DNA of 64,000 nt from Pigmentiphaga kullae (GCF_004216695.1 NZ_SGXC01000001.1:1736001-1800000), one strand, 5' to 3'. Positions 8,254 through 17,196 are shown, counted from the first letter of the stretch. Numbers and translations: made by a program. Notes: generated by a model not told the origin, from the letters alone.

Positions 8254-8646
8254 TCAGTTGTTGGGGCGGGCCTGGGACTGGCTGTACTGCACGGCGTTGC
8301 CGCCTTTGCGCACGGCGGCGACCTGGGCGGCCTGCACCGCGCCGGCCTTGCCGTTCCAGTCGTCGCGCAGATAGCTGGCCACGGCGGCGATCTGCTCGTC
8401 GTTCATCGATCCCGCGAAGGCGGGCATGCCGCCTCGCCCCTTCAGGATCGTGGCCAGCAGCTCGGTCCGGTCGCCGGCGACGAAGGCGCTGCCAGCCAGG
8501 GCGGGGAAGGCGCCGGGGATGCCCTGCCCCTTGGCCTGGTGGCAGGCCAGGCAGTTCTTCTGGTAGAGCGACGCGCCCGATTCCTGGGCCTGCGTCGCGC
8601 AGGGAATGATCAGCGCGATGAGCGCGATGAGCGGCTTGGACGTCAT
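8254..8646 (-). CDS. Exported class I c-type cytochrome
   Basis: Protein of 130 residues. Signal peptide (about 1-20, ending ATQA/Q) followed by one haem-binding motif CLACH near residue 32 and the class I distal region GGMPAFAGSMNDEQIAAVASYLRDDW with the axial Met. The C-terminal tail is charged and low-complexity. It lies between the Tat-exported flavin oxidase and the exported RidA, suggesting that it accepts electrons from the reduced flavin and passes them to the respiratory chain. Confidence 0.9.
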   Translation of the reverse strand: MTSKPLIALIALIIPCATQAQESGASLYQKNCLACHQAKGQGIPGAFPALAGSAFVAGDRTELLATILKGRGGMPAFAGSMNDEQIAAVASYLRDDWNGKAGAVQAAQVAAVRKGGNAVQYSQSQARPNN

Positions 8647-8672
8647 GGTTCGGTTTCCTTGATGGCGGGGAG

Positions 8673-10277
8673 TCAGGCGGCGTTGCGCGCGTGCATGCGC
8701 TCGATCTGCTGCCACGACGATTCGATCGCGCCGGCCATCCAGCCGCCCAGGTAGCTCATGTGCTCGCCCGCCAGCAGGGTCCGGCCTTCGCCTTCGAGCA
8801 GGCGCGGGAAGGCGGTCTTGCGCGATTCGCCCGACCAGGTGGAGAAGCCGCCCAGGCTGTACTGCACGCGATGCCAGGCGACCGAGAACGACTTGGCGAA
8901 GTGCTTGCGGTATTCGCCGGGGAAGATCTTCTCGCCTGCGGCCAGCGCGAGTTCCGTCCGCTCCTTGTGCGACAGCGCGCTGACCTCGGCCGCCGTGGCG
9001 CCGAAGTTGTAGTAGCCCAGCATCGTTCCCTTCGGCCCTTGCCACTGCGTGGAGGGCAGCGAGATGATGCCGATGTTCTTGATGTCGTTGCCGATGTGGC
9101 CGCCGTAGATCTGGTGGTCGAGTTCCCAGAAGCGGCGGTTGAATTGCAGGCCCATCTTGCCGGTGGGCATGTAGGCGTTGCCCTGCATGGCCTGCTTGAA
9201 TTCGGCGGAGAAGTCGGTATCCATCTGCTTGAGCACCGACAGGGGAATGGTGCACAGGCAGAAGTCCGCTTCCAGGGTGCGCAGGGCGCCGGTCTTCAGA
9301 TCCTTGCACTGGACCGTGACCTTGTCCTTGCCGTTGCGAATCTGCGTGACCTCGGTGCCGTAGCGGATGAGATGTCCCACCTTGCGCTCGAAGGCCTTGG
9401 CGATCTGGTCCATGCCACCCACCGCCTGCAGCATGGTGGACTGGCTCATGATGTCGTTGACGGAGCGATAGATGCGGCCGAGCTTGGACTTCAGCAGGTC
9501 GCCAAAGCCCAGCGGATCGGACTCCACGCCGGGCTGGTTGCCGGCGCCGGGGTAGACCTTGTAGCCCCGGCCGTTGGTGCCGCGATAGGTCAGGTCGTCG
9601 CGGTTGAGATAGCCCTCGTTGACCAGGTATTCGAGCAGCAGGGTCTTGTCCTCGGCGCTCAGTGTCTGGTCCATCTGGCCGCTGCGGATGGATTTGGCCA
9701 GCAGCTCGTCCACGTTGCCCCGCATGTCCGCCTTGACCTCGAAGCGGCGCAGCCGCTTGCCCGACAGCGGGCCGGCGTTCTCGTAATAGATGTAGGCGGC
9801 GTCGTTGTCGTTGTTGTAGAGCTCCAGCGGCACGCCCAGCTCGGCGGCGTAATGCAGCGTGGAGCGATGGCAGAAGGGGATGCGCCACGGGCCGTGGTTG
9901 ATGTATTGCCCTTCGTCGAAATCGCAGACCTGGGTCTCGCCGCCCAGTTCGCTCAGCGTGAAGCCGCGACGCGCCGTCTGGCAGCGGCCGCCGGCGTAGC
10001 TGCGCGCCTCGATCACTTCGCACTGATAGCCTGCCTTGCCCAGTTCCAGCGCGGCGGTCATGCCTGCCAGGCCCGCCCCCAGGATGACCACCTTCTTGCC
10101 GCGGCCGCCGCCTTGCAGGACAGGCGGGGCGCCGGCGGTGGAAGCGATGCCCGCTCCCCACGCGTTCATGGTCGCCAGCAACAGGCCGCTGCCGCCCGCG
10201 GCCAGGGCCTTCACCAGGAATTCGCGACGGGTCGTGCCCAGGCCGGACTGGCCCAGGTGGTCGAAGAATGCGCTCAT
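8673..10277 (-). CDS. Tat-exported flavin monoamine oxidase family protein
   Basis: Protein of 534 residues. A twin-arginine signal (TTRREFLVKALAAGG; RR at 17-18) is followed by the FAD-binding VVILGAGLAGMTAALELG (from residue 63) with E90 closing the Rossmann fold, then GGRC. The C-terminal FAD piece LLAGEHMSYLGGWMAGAI marks the amine oxidase family (monoamine oxidase, L-amino acid oxidase, NicA2-like). The start at 10277 has GGAGGAG upstream. It leads a three-gene unit with cytochrome c and RidA. The export signal and the cytochrome suggest a dehydrogenase with cytochrome c as acceptor. The amine substrate is unknown. Confidence 0.9.
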   Translation of the reverse strand: MSAFFDHLGQSGLGTTRREFLVKALAAGGSGLLLATMNAWGAGIASTAGAPPVLQGGGRGKKVVILGAGLAGMTAALELGKAGYQCEVIEARSYAGGRCQTARRGFTLSELGGETQVCDFDEGQYINHGPWRIPFCHRSTLHYAAELGVPLELYNNDNDAAYIYYENAGPLSGKRLRRFEVKADMRGNVDELLAKSIRSGQMDQTLSAEDKTLLLEYLVNEGYLNRDDLTYRGTNGRGYKVYPGAGNQPGVESDPLGFGDLLKSKLGRIYRSVNDIMSQSTMLQAVGGMDQIAKAFERKVGHLIRYGTEVTQIRNGKDKVTVQCKDLKTGALRTLEADFCLCTIPLSVLKQMDTDFSAEFKQAMQGNAYMPTGKMGLQFNRRFWELDHQIYGGHIGNDIKNIGIISLPSTQWQGPKGTMLGYYNFGATAAEVSALSHKERTELALAAGEKIFPGEYRKHFAKSFSVAWHRVQYSLGGFSTWSGESRKTAFPRLLEGEGRTLLAGEHMSYLGGWMAGAIESSWQQIERMHARNAA

Positions 10278-10612
10278 GGATGTCTCCTCCGGAAATGACG
10301 CATGAATCGAAGCGATCGCGGCCCGCATTGGGGCGCGCGGCTCGTGGCTGCAACCGGTCCTGCCGGCACGCGCGAGCGGACTCCCCGCGATCGGGGCGGT
10401 CGGGTTGCGGATGCAGCGGGTCTTGCTGGAACTGAGGTCTGGACAGGCCCCGGGGGGTAGGGGGCGGAGCGGACCGCGTGTGGCGATCCGCCTTTACTTT
10501 TAATATGACAATAAAAGTATATGCGTGTTTTTGAGGTTAGTAAAATTTTTTAGTTATTTTTTTACTTTCACTCGCAAGCGCGGGCGGGGCGACACGGCGG
10601 CGCCCCGCCGGT
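10278..10612. other. Non-coding gap with AT-rich promoter region
   Basis: This 335-nt gap lies between the amine oxidase start and the stop of the NMT1-like gene. The part next to the oxidase is GC-rich. Bases 10495-10575 are strongly AT-rich and hold an inverted repeat (listed separately), so the oxidase operon promoter is probably there. No gene was seen. Confidence 0.5.
10495..10519. promoter_or_regulatory. Candidate operator upstream of the amine oxidase operon
   Basis: Perfect 8-bp arms, TACTTTTA (10495-10502) and TAAAAGTA (10512-10519), are separated by 9 nt (centre-to-centre 17 bp, about 1.6 helical turns). It stands about 220 nt upstream of the oxidase start in a sharply AT-rich pocket. 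The regulator is not identified; the GntR protein at 11678 is the nearest candidate. Confidence 0.4.
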
Positions 10613-11494
10613 TCAGGCATGCAGGACCGAGTCGCCGTAGCCCATGCGCTGCTCGGGCTTGTCGTCGAAGATCTGCCAGTCGTTCACCCATTGCTGGGTC
10701 TCTTCGAATATCTGTTGCGTATAGGGCAGGAAGACGAGGCGCTCGCCCGGACCGTACAGGCGGGTGTCCATCCGGTCGCGGTACTTCTCGGGCATCTCGC
10801 GTTTGTAGTAGTGCGTGTAGCGCTCGAATCGCAGGTCGATGTCCTGCTGCGCGCGCTGGAGCGCACGGAAGTACCTGGCGATGTCCTCGGTGGCGGCGTC
10901 GCCGGGCACCACCGACGCGATCATGAACGTGCAGTCGATGACCTTGCGAAAGCCCAGTTGCTCGGCGAAGTACATCGGCGCGTTGAACATCGTGGCGGCG
11001 GGGGCCTGGCGATCGACCAGCAGGTCCAGGCGGTGCATCAGCATGCCGCCGAAGTGCAGCTTGATCTGGTCGCGCGGCAGGACGGATTCCAACGCCTGCA
11101 GCGTCGCGTAGTGGCTGCCCGACTGGTAGCCCACGGTGATGGGCACGCCCGCCAGGTCCTCGGGCCGGCGGATGGGCGAGTCCTCGGGAACGTAGATGCC
11201 GGCGGCGGCGACCGAATAGGCATCCGCCCACAGCTTGCCGTGTCCCGCGGCGGCCGCCATGTTGACCGTCCAGTGGCAGGCGCTGGACACGTCGCAGGTG
11301 CGGCCTTCCTCGATGGTCTGGTAGGCGCCGCGGATCTGGTCGCGTGGCAGCTCCACCGCCGACTTCACCGACAGGTTCTTCGAGCCGCCCTTGGCGACGA
11401 ACTCGTAGTCCAGTCCTTCGTCGGCGAAATAGCCTTTTTCCTCGGCAACCCACTCCTGCAGCCGCATGTGCGGTCCGATCAAAAACTTGCCCAT
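10613..11494 (-). CDS. NMT1/THI5-like substrate-binding-fold protein lacking a signal peptide
   Basis: Protein of 293 residues beginning MGKFLIGPHMRLQEWVAEEKGYFADEGLDYE. The ligand-domain order (VAEEKGYFADEGL, then SACHWTVN, then GVPITVGYQSGSHYATLQALE) is that of NMT1/SsuA-type binding proteins. The chosen start has AAAGGAG upstream; there is no signal peptide at this start or at the longer ORF start (11557), whose extra 21 residues are hydrophilic. It is therefore probably cytoplasmic and may be an enzyme on this fold. It is divergent from a GntR gene and close to an ABC importer with its own binding protein. Confidence 0.7.
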   Translation of the reverse strand: MGKFLIGPHMRLQEWVAEEKGYFADEGLDYEFVAKGGSKNLSVKSAVELPRDQIRGAYQTIEEGRTCDVSSACHWTVNMAAAAGHGKLWADAYSVAAAGIYVPEDSPIRRPEDLAGVPITVGYQSGSHYATLQALESVLPRDQIKLHFGGMLMHRLDLLVDRQAPAATMFNAPMYFAEQLGFRKVIDCTFMIASVVPGDAATEDIARYFRALQRAQQDIDLRFERYTHYYKREMPEKYRDRMDTRLYGPGERLVFLPYTQQIFEETQQWVNDWQIFDDKPEQRMGYGDSVLHA

Positions 11495-11564
11495 GGTGTG
11501 TCTCCTTTGATGGCGGGGGTGATGCGACGGCTGCCGAGATGTCGGCAGCTCGGTCAATAAAATA

Positions 11565-11582
11565 TCATAATAATAATTATGA
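11565..11582. promoter_or_regulatory. Candidate operator between NMT1-like and GntR genes
   Basis: TCATAATAATAATTATGA has 7-bp perfect arms around AATA. It lies in the AT-rich divergent gap, 71 nt upstream of the start at 11494 and 96 nt upstream of 11678. It is a plausible binding site for the adjacent GntR protein. Confidence 0.4.
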
Positions 11583-11677
11583 AGAAGCAGTTTTTTGTTG
11601 GAGATTCACAGAGTTTGCTTGGGAAAAACAATCGTTTCGTTGCATAAAAGATAATATTTTTATGACATGAAGAACTT

Positions 11678-12466
11678 ATGGCTATGATCTTCCCCATGAA
11701 AATTCCAACTTCCGGCGCCGGCCAGGAGCCGGCCGCCGAACCCCGGCGCGCGGCGGGCGTCGCCCACGCCGCCACGCCGCCCGAGACGCTGTCCTGGCGC
11801 ATCGTGTCGCACATCCGCGAGGCCCTGTTCGCCGATGAGCTCAAGAGCGGGGACTTCCTGGGCACCGAGGCGTCGCTGGCCGAGCGCTACGGCGTCAGCC
11901 GCATGGCGGCGCGCGATGCGCTCAGGTCGCTGGCGGCCCTGGGCGTGGTGGCGATACGCCCAGGCAAGCATGGCGGGGCCTGGATCGCCAATGGCAAGCT
12001 CGATCGCTTCGCCGATGCGCTGGCGATCCAGCTCAAGCTGATCAGTATTTCCCGGGAAGAGATGCTGGAGACGCAGGCGGCGGTCGAGATCCACGCCGCG
12101 GGCCTGGCGGCGGCGCGGGCCACGCGCGACGACCTGGCGCGCATGCAGGCCATCCTGGACGGCATGCCCGATTGCATCGACGACCCCGCCGCCTTCGCCG
12201 CGCGCGCGATGGATTTTCACGCCGCCATCGTCGAGGCCGCGCACAACCGCGGGCTCTCGGCCCACTTCCGCGCGCTGCGCCACGTGCTGCAGCCGGCCTA
12301 TTCGATGTCGAACAAGAAAGAGATCGCCGAACGGGTGATCGCCGACAACGTCCGCCTGTACGACCTGATCGCCAACGGCGATGCCGAGGGGGCGCGCAAG
12401 GCGATGAGCCGGCGGCTGGCGCGGGTGGGCGCCGCCGAGGCATGGCGCGCGCCGGCGCGCGGCTGA
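11678..12466 (+). CDS. GntR-family (FadR/FCD type) transcriptional regulator
   Basis: Protein of 262 residues. A low-complexity head of about 35 residues is followed by the GntR winged HTH (VSHIREALFADELKSGDFLG, then ASLAERYGVSRMAARDALRSL) and an FCD effector domain (FHAAIVEAAHN, metal-binding type). An alternative ATG at 11696 is in frame. It is divergent from the NMT1-like gene and precedes the ABC importer operon by 144 nt. AT-rich palindromes on both sides (11565-11582 and 12554-12572) suggest that it controls both units, perhaps sensing the imported compound. Confidence 0.88.
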   Translation: MAMIFPMKIPTSGAGQEPAAEPRRAAGVAHAATPPETLSWRIVSHIREALFADELKSGDFLGTEASLAERYGVSRMAARDALRSLAALGVVAIRPGKHGGAWIANGKLDRFADALAIQLKLISISREEMLETQAAVEIHAAGLAAARATRDDLARMQAILDGMPDCIDDPAAFAARAMDFHAAIVEAAHNRGLSAHFRALRHVLQPAYSMSNKKEIAERVIADNVRLYDLIANGDAEGARKAMSRRLARVGAAEAWRAPARG

Positions 12467-12553
12467 AAGAACCCTTCCGTTTGCTGGACGTTCATCCCGC
12501 CAGGGAGGCGGCGCCGCGCGCTTCTCCCGTGAAATCCCTAGGAGGTTGATAAC

Positions 12554-12572
12554 AATATAACTGTATTATATT
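12554..12572. promoter_or_regulatory. Candidate operator/promoter of the ABC importer operon
   Basis: AATATA and TATATT form 6-bp arms around ACTGTAT, 39 nt upstream of the ATPase start at 12611. The region is much more AT-rich than its surroundings and probably holds the promoter. Confidence 0.35.
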
Positions 12573-12610
12573 CATAAGAATAAGAAGGGCGTGATCCACA
12601 AGGAGACGGT

Positions 12611-13450
12611 ATGAGCGCGGTAGCGGCCCAGGTCCGGCGACACGCGGCCACGAGCCGGTCGAAGCTGGAAATCGACCACATGACCTATCGTTACTGGGTC
12701 GAACGCAACCAGACGGAATTCCTGGCCTTCGACGACGTGTCGCTGGACGTGCGCGAAGGGGAGTTCGTCTGCATCGTCGGCCCCAGCGGCTGCGGCAAGA
12801 CCACGCTGCTGAATATCGTGGCGGGCCTGCTGCGCTACCAGGAAGGGACCATGCGCATCAACGGCGAACCGGTCAACGGTCCCGGGGTGGGGCGCTCGAT
12901 GGTGTTCCAGTCCGCCAGCCTGCTGCCGTGGCGCACCGTGCGGGGCAACGTCCGGTATGGCATGGAGATGCAGCGCCGCTTCGACCGCGCCACGATGGAC
13001 GGCCGCACGGAACAGTTCATCAGGATGGTGGGCCTGGCGGGCTTCGAGGAACGCTACCCGTCCGAACTGTCCGGCGGCATGCAGCAGCGCGTGAACCTGG
13101 CCCGCGCGTTGGCCACCGATCCCGACGTGCTGCTGATGGACGAACCCTTCGCCGCGCTGGACGCGCAGACGCGCGAGTTCATGCAGTCCGAGCTGCTGAA
13201 CATCTGGGCGCGTTCGCGCAAGACGGTGCTGTTCATCACGCACCAGATCGACGAAGCCGTATACCTGGCCGATCGCGTGGTCGTGATGGGAACGCGGCCG
13301 GGCCGGATCAAGCGGGAGTTCCGCGTGGACTTCCCCCGCCCGCGCGAACTGTCGCTCAAGCGCGGGGCCGACTTCCTGCGGATGTCGGACGGCATCTGGA
13401 GGCTGATCGAGGAAGAGGCCGACCGCATCAACGTGATCCGTACGGAATGA
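12611..13450 (+). CDS. ABC transporter ATP-binding protein (SsuB/TauB-like)
   Basis: Protein of 279 residues. Walker A GPSGCGKT at 57-64, the Q-loop in MVFQSASLLPWRTV, signature LSGGMQQR, Walker B LLMDEPFAALD and the switch His in FITHQIDEA are all intact. The family energises uptake of sulfonates, nitrate, pyrimidines or aromatic acids with an NMT1/SsuA-type binding protein. It is the first gene of a three-gene importer operon with permease and binding protein. Confidence 0.93.
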   Translation: MSAVAAQVRRHAATSRSKLEIDHMTYRYWVERNQTEFLAFDDVSLDVREGEFVCIVGPSGCGKTTLLNIVAGLLRYQEGTMRINGEPVNGPGVGRSMVFQSASLLPWRTVRGNVRYGMEMQRRFDRATMDGRTEQFIRMVGLAGFEERYPSELSGGMQQRVNLARALATDPDVLLMDEPFAALDAQTREFMQSELLNIWARSRKTVLFITHQIDEAVYLADRVVVMGTRPGRIKREFRVDFPRPRELSLKRGADFLRMSDGIWRLIEEEADRINVIRTE

Positions 13451-13464
13451 CCCCGGGAGACAAC

Positions 13465-14295
13465 ATGGCAAGCATCGCTCCTTCGCTGCCGGTCAGCCGG
13501 CCGGCAGCGCGCAAGGCTGGCTTCTACAAGCGGCACGAAGCCGCCATCCTCGGTCTGTCCACCCTGGCGGTGTTGATCGCCATTTGGGAATTCTGTTGGC
13601 AGATGGGTTGGATCTCGCCCTTGTTCTTCAGCGGGCCGTCGGCCATCGCGCGCAAGTTCGTCGAGTTGTGCGCCGACGGACAACTGGCCGCCAACGCGCT
13701 GTACAGCGGCAAGAACTACCTGATCGGCCTGGTGCTGGCCTTCTTCGTAGGCGTGCCGCTGGGCATCCTGCTGGGCTGGTACCGGCGCGCGCTGATGATG
13801 TTCGATCCGCTGATCAACGCGCTGTATGCGACGCCGCGCATCGCGCTGTATCCGCTGATCATCATCTGGTTCGGCATAGGCAGCGGCTCGAAGATCTTCG
13901 TGGTGTTCCTGTCGGCCATGCTGCCCATCATGGTCAATACGCTGGCCGGCGTGCGCAACATCGACGCGGACCTCCTGCGCGCCGCGCGCGCCTTCTGCGC
14001 CACGGACCGCCAGATCTTCACCACCGTCGCGCTGCCCTATTCGGTGCCCTTCATCCTGACTGGCGTGCGGCAGGGTGTGGCGCATGGCCTGATCGGCGTC
14101 ATCATCGCCGAGCTGTCGGCGGGCAACGAAGGCATAGGCTTCATGATCGCCTACGCCGGGCAGATGTTCGCCACCGACACGCTCATGGTGGGCGTGCTCG
14201 TCACGGCCTTCGCCGGCATGGTCATCACCTGGGGCGCCGAGCGCATCCAGCGCCGGTTCCAGCGCTGGCGGCCCGAGCACGTAGGCGGGCGCTAG
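13465..14295 (+). CDS. ABC transporter permease (SsuC/TauC-like)
   Basis: Protein of 276 residues with about six membrane segments and the BPD_transp_1 coupling region (ARAFCATDRQIFTTVALPYSVPF). The start follows a GGGAGA-type ribosome binding site 15 nt after the ATPase stop. It forms the homodimeric channel for the importer. Confidence 0.92.
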   Translation: MASIAPSLPVSRPAARKAGFYKRHEAAILGLSTLAVLIAIWEFCWQMGWISPLFFSGPSAIARKFVELCADGQLAANALYSGKNYLIGLVLAFFVGVPLGILLGWYRRALMMFDPLINALYATPRIALYPLIIIWFGIGSGSKIFVVFLSAMLPIMVNTLAGVRNIDADLLRAARAFCATDRQIFTTVALPYSVPFILTGVRQGVAHGLIGVIIAELSAGNEGIGFMIAYAGQMFATDTLMVGVLVTAFAGMVITWGAERIQRRFQRWRPEHVGGR

Positions 14296-14321
14296 ACATG
14301 TCGGAAGCAAGGAGCAAGACC

Positions 14322-15398
14322 ATGAACGAACGCAACGACACTCCATCGCAATCCGGTCGGCGCCGGTTCATCGCGGGTGCCTCCGGCGCGGCCATGCTCG
14401 GCTGGTCGGCGCTGGGCGCGGCGGCGGACAAGCCGGCCGCGATGACCCTGGCCTACCCGACCCGCAGCGGCGCCACCTGGCCGATGTGGATCGCCAAGCG
14501 CGCCGGTCTCTACGAGAAATACGGCATCGACGCCAAACTGGTATTCGGCGTGCATCCGGCCGGCGTGGCGATGCTGGTCAGCGGCGAGGCGCAGGGCATC
14601 AACTCCGGGCTGGACCAGGTCATCCCCGCGCTGGTGCGCGATCCCGGCATGGTCATGACGCACAGCATGCTCAACAAGGGGAACTTCGCGCTGGTGGCGC
14701 GCGGCGAGATCGCCAGCGTCAAGGACTTGAAGGGCAAGCGCATCAGCGTCGGCCGCCTGGGCGACCCACCGTACTTCTATACCGTCGAGTTGCTGCGCAA
14801 GTACGGCCTCGCGCCCAATGACGTGCAATGGGTGTCGACCGGCACCGACGCCGCGTCGCGCGCGAGCATGCTGCTGGGCGGGCAGGTGGACGCCGGGCTG
14901 CTGACGGCGCCGTCGTACTTCAAGCTGGAAACCCAGGGCTTGAAGGTGCTGACCGAACTGCCGGACCACGAGGACATCTACGTCAGCACGGCTTTCCTCC
15001 ACAAGCGCAGCTACCTGGCCGAGCAGCGGGGCCGGGCCGAGGGCCTGATCCGCGCCCACGCCGAGGCGATCAAGCGTTTCTACGACGACAAGGCCTTCGC
15101 CGTGGCGACCTTCAAGGCATTCGACCAGCCCGAGAGCGAAGCGGACATCAGCCGGGTCTACGACATCTACGTCAAGCGCAACGTGCTGGACCGCGTGCCG
15201 TTGATTTCCAAGGCGGCCATCCAGGCCACCATCGACCGGCTGGCGGAGCAGACGCCGGCCGTGCGCAAGCTGGACCTGCGCAAGGTCGTGGACAACGGCC
15301 TGGTGCTCAAGCTGGCCAAGGAAGGATGGTTCGAGCAGCTGTTCGGCTCGGCCGTGCGGGAAGAGCAGGAGCGCAAGATCGCCGGCGCGCTGGGCTGA
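14322..15398 (+). CDS. ABC transporter substrate-binding protein (NMT1/SsuA-like), Tat signal
   Basis: Protein of 358 residues. A twin-arginine leader (SGRRRFIAGASGAAMLGWSA) precedes a mature NMT1-type domain (TWPMWIAKRAGLYEKYGID, then LKGKRISVGRLGDPPYFY). An upstream ATG at 14298 is in frame, but AAGGAG sits 7 nt before 14322, so that start is preferred. It delivers the substrate to the permease/ATPase pair just upstream. Tat export implies folding before export. Confidence 0.9.
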   Translation: MNERNDTPSQSGRRRFIAGASGAAMLGWSALGAAADKPAAMTLAYPTRSGATWPMWIAKRAGLYEKYGIDAKLVFGVHPAGVAMLVSGEAQGINSGLDQVIPALVRDPGMVMTHSMLNKGNFALVARGEIASVKDLKGKRISVGRLGDPPYFYTVELLRKYGLAPNDVQWVSTGTDAASRASMLLGGQVDAGLLTAPSYFKLETQGLKVLTELPDHEDIYVSTAFLHKRSYLAEQRGRAEGLIRAHAEAIKRFYDDKAFAVATFKAFDQPESEADISRVYDIYVKRNVLDRVPLISKAAIQATIDRLAEQTPAVRKLDLRKVVDNGLVLKLAKEGWFEQLFGSAVREEQERKIAGALG

Positions 15399-15407
15399 GG
15401 CCGCCGG

Positions 15408-16193
15408 TCATGACGTGAAGTAGCGCACGACCAGGACCGCGCCCGAGGCCAGCACGACCAGCGCCACCAGGCGCAGGAAGGCCTCGCGGCTGAGCGCCAG
15501 CGTGATGCGGCGGCCCGCCCAGGTGCCCAGCAGCATGGCGGGTGCCAGCATCAGCGCGCTGGCCAGCAGGCCGCTGTCGGCATAGACGCCGGCCGCCAGG
15601 AAGAAGACGGCGCGCGTGAAGGTGGCCAGGCCGATCAGGGTGCTTTGCGTGATCCGGATGTCGTTCTTGTCCCGCAGGCGGCCGGCCAGGTAGATGGCGT
15701 AGATGAAGCCGCCGCTGCCGAACAGCGCCGAGAACACGCCACCCACCGTGCCGAAGACGTAGGCCGACCGCGGCGGCAGCGACCGGTGCGGACGAAAGCC
15801 GCTTAGCGAATACAGCGCGTAGGCGATGACGAAGAGCCCCAGCAGCAGGAGCAAGGCGTCGGGCCGGCTGCGCAGCAGGACGACGGCGCCCACCAGGCTG
15901 CCGAGGACCATGGCCGGCACCAGCCTACGCAGCTCGCCCACCGAGGCGTGGCGGACGTCGCGCGCCACGCTGGCGGTGGCGGCGGCGAAGTCCAGCAGCG
16001 CCAGGAGCGGTACGATGGTGGCGACCGGCACGAAGTTGGCCAGCAGCGGGCCGGCGACCAGCGCGGTGCCGAAGCCCGCCATGCCGAAGATGACGTAGGC
16101 CGCGGCCACGCCGGCGAACATCAGCGCGAACTGGGGCAAGGAAACGGGTAGTAGGGACAGGAGGGCATCCACGGCGGGGCTCGATCGGGGCAA
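15408..16193 (-). CDS. TSUP (TauE/SafE) family membrane transporter
   Basis: Protein of 261 residues, with seven to eight hydrophobic segments and the twice-repeated TSUP pattern (GMAGFGTALVAGPLLANFVPV near 37, and GGVFSALFGSGGFIYAIYLAGRL in the second half). The family moves sulfur-containing or organic anions such as sulfite, sulfoacetate or similar. It is divergent from the LysR gene at 16269 with a 75-nt gap, so the LysR protein probably regulates it. Confidence 0.88.
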   Translation of the reverse strand: MPRSSPAVDALLSLLPVSLPQFALMFAGVAAAYVIFGMAGFGTALVAGPLLANFVPVATIVPLLALLDFAAATASVARDVRHASVGELRRLVPAMVLGSLVGAVVLLRSRPDALLLLLGLFVIAYALYSLSGFRPHRSLPPRSAYVFGTVGGVFSALFGSGGFIYAIYLAGRLRDKNDIRITQSTLIGLATFTRAVFFLAAGVYADSGLLASALMLAPAMLLGTWAGRRITLALSREAFLRLVALVVLASGAVLVVRYFTS

Positions 16194-16268
16194 CGGCCGC
16201 AGTCTGGGCCCTGGGCGCGCGGCGGTCCAATTCTAAAATCAGGCCTCACCCATCTCTTTGCGCGATAA

Positions 16269-17174
16269 ATGATCTCGGTCAGGCAGCTTGGATACTACGT
16301 GGCGATCGTCGAGGCCGGCAGCTTCAGCGAGGCGGCCGAGCGGCTGCACATCGCGCAGTCGGCGCTGAGCCGGCAGATCAAATTGCTGGAGGAAGAGGTG
16401 GGGGTGGCGCTGCTGGCGCGCACCACGCGGCAGGTGGAAATGACGGCGGCGGGCCGGGCCTTCCACGGGGACGCGGTGCGCATGCTGGCGGGCCTGGGCG
16501 AGATGGCCAGCCGGGCCCGCCAGGCCGAGCGCGGCGTGCAGGGCAGCGTGGCGCTGCTGCATTCGAGTTCCGTGCCGCTGGGCCGGGCGCTGCTGGCGCC
16601 GCTGCGGCGCCACCTGTCGCGCCGGTCCGGCGTCAGTCTGTCGATCTCGACCGCATCGTCGGAGCAACAGGCGCAGGATATCCAGGATGGCCGCGCGGAC
16701 CTGGGGCTGGCGCGCGCGCCCGTGCTGCGGCAACTGCCCGACGTGCTGACGGAGGTCCTGTACGAAGAAGCGCTGGTGCTGGCCGTGCCGCCCGGGCACC
16801 CGCTGGCGACGCGGCGGGAGGTACCGCTGCACGCCTTGCGCGGCGAACGCTTCGTGTCGCTGCCGCATCCCCATCGGGGCGGATTGAGCTATCGGGTGGT
16901 GGAGCTGTGCCGGCAGGCCGGATTCTTTCCCGAGGCCGCCCAGGCGGTGTCCCGCAAGGCAACCCTGTTGAGGCTGGTGGAGCTGGGGTTCGGCGTCGCG
17001 CTGGTGCCGGCGGACATGGCGGCCGACGCGCGGGCCGACGTGCGCCTGGTGGCGCTGGCCGAATGCGATGCCCGCACCCAGGTGCTGCTGCACGTCCACC
17101 GCTCGCCCACGCCGCAGGCCAGGCAGGTCGCCGATGCGTTGCGTGCGGCCTGCGCGGAACCGCGCGAGGAATGA
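16269..17174 (+). CDS. LysR-family transcriptional regulator
   Basis: Protein of 301 residues with the standard N-terminal HTH (VRQLGYYVAIVEAGSFSEAA, then LHIAQSALSRQIKLLEEE) and a two-lobed effector domain. The classical divergent layout points to the TSUP permease gene as a target. The ligand is unknown. It ends 22 nt before the convergent lysA stop. Confidence 0.92.
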   Translation: MISVRQLGYYVAIVEAGSFSEAAERLHIAQSALSRQIKLLEEEVGVALLARTTRQVEMTAAGRAFHGDAVRMLAGLGEMASRARQAERGVQGSVALLHSSSVPLGRALLAPLRRHLSRRSGVSLSISTASSEQQAQDIQDGRADLGLARAPVLRQLPDVLTEVLYEEALVLAVPPGHPLATRREVPLHALRGERFVSLPHPHRGGLSYRVVELCRQAGFFPEAAQAVSRKATLLRLVELGFGVALVPADMAADARADVRLVALAECDARTQVLLHVHRSPTPQARQVADALRAACAEPREE

Positions 17175-17196
17175 CCTCGCGCGGCCCGGGGGCCGG

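Noticed and set aside
8647-10353. Extension of the cytochrome c frame upstream to 10353
   Set aside because: It covers the amine oxidase gene in another frame and reads as low-complexity Arg/Gly sequence; the cytochrome gene has its own signal peptide start at 8646.
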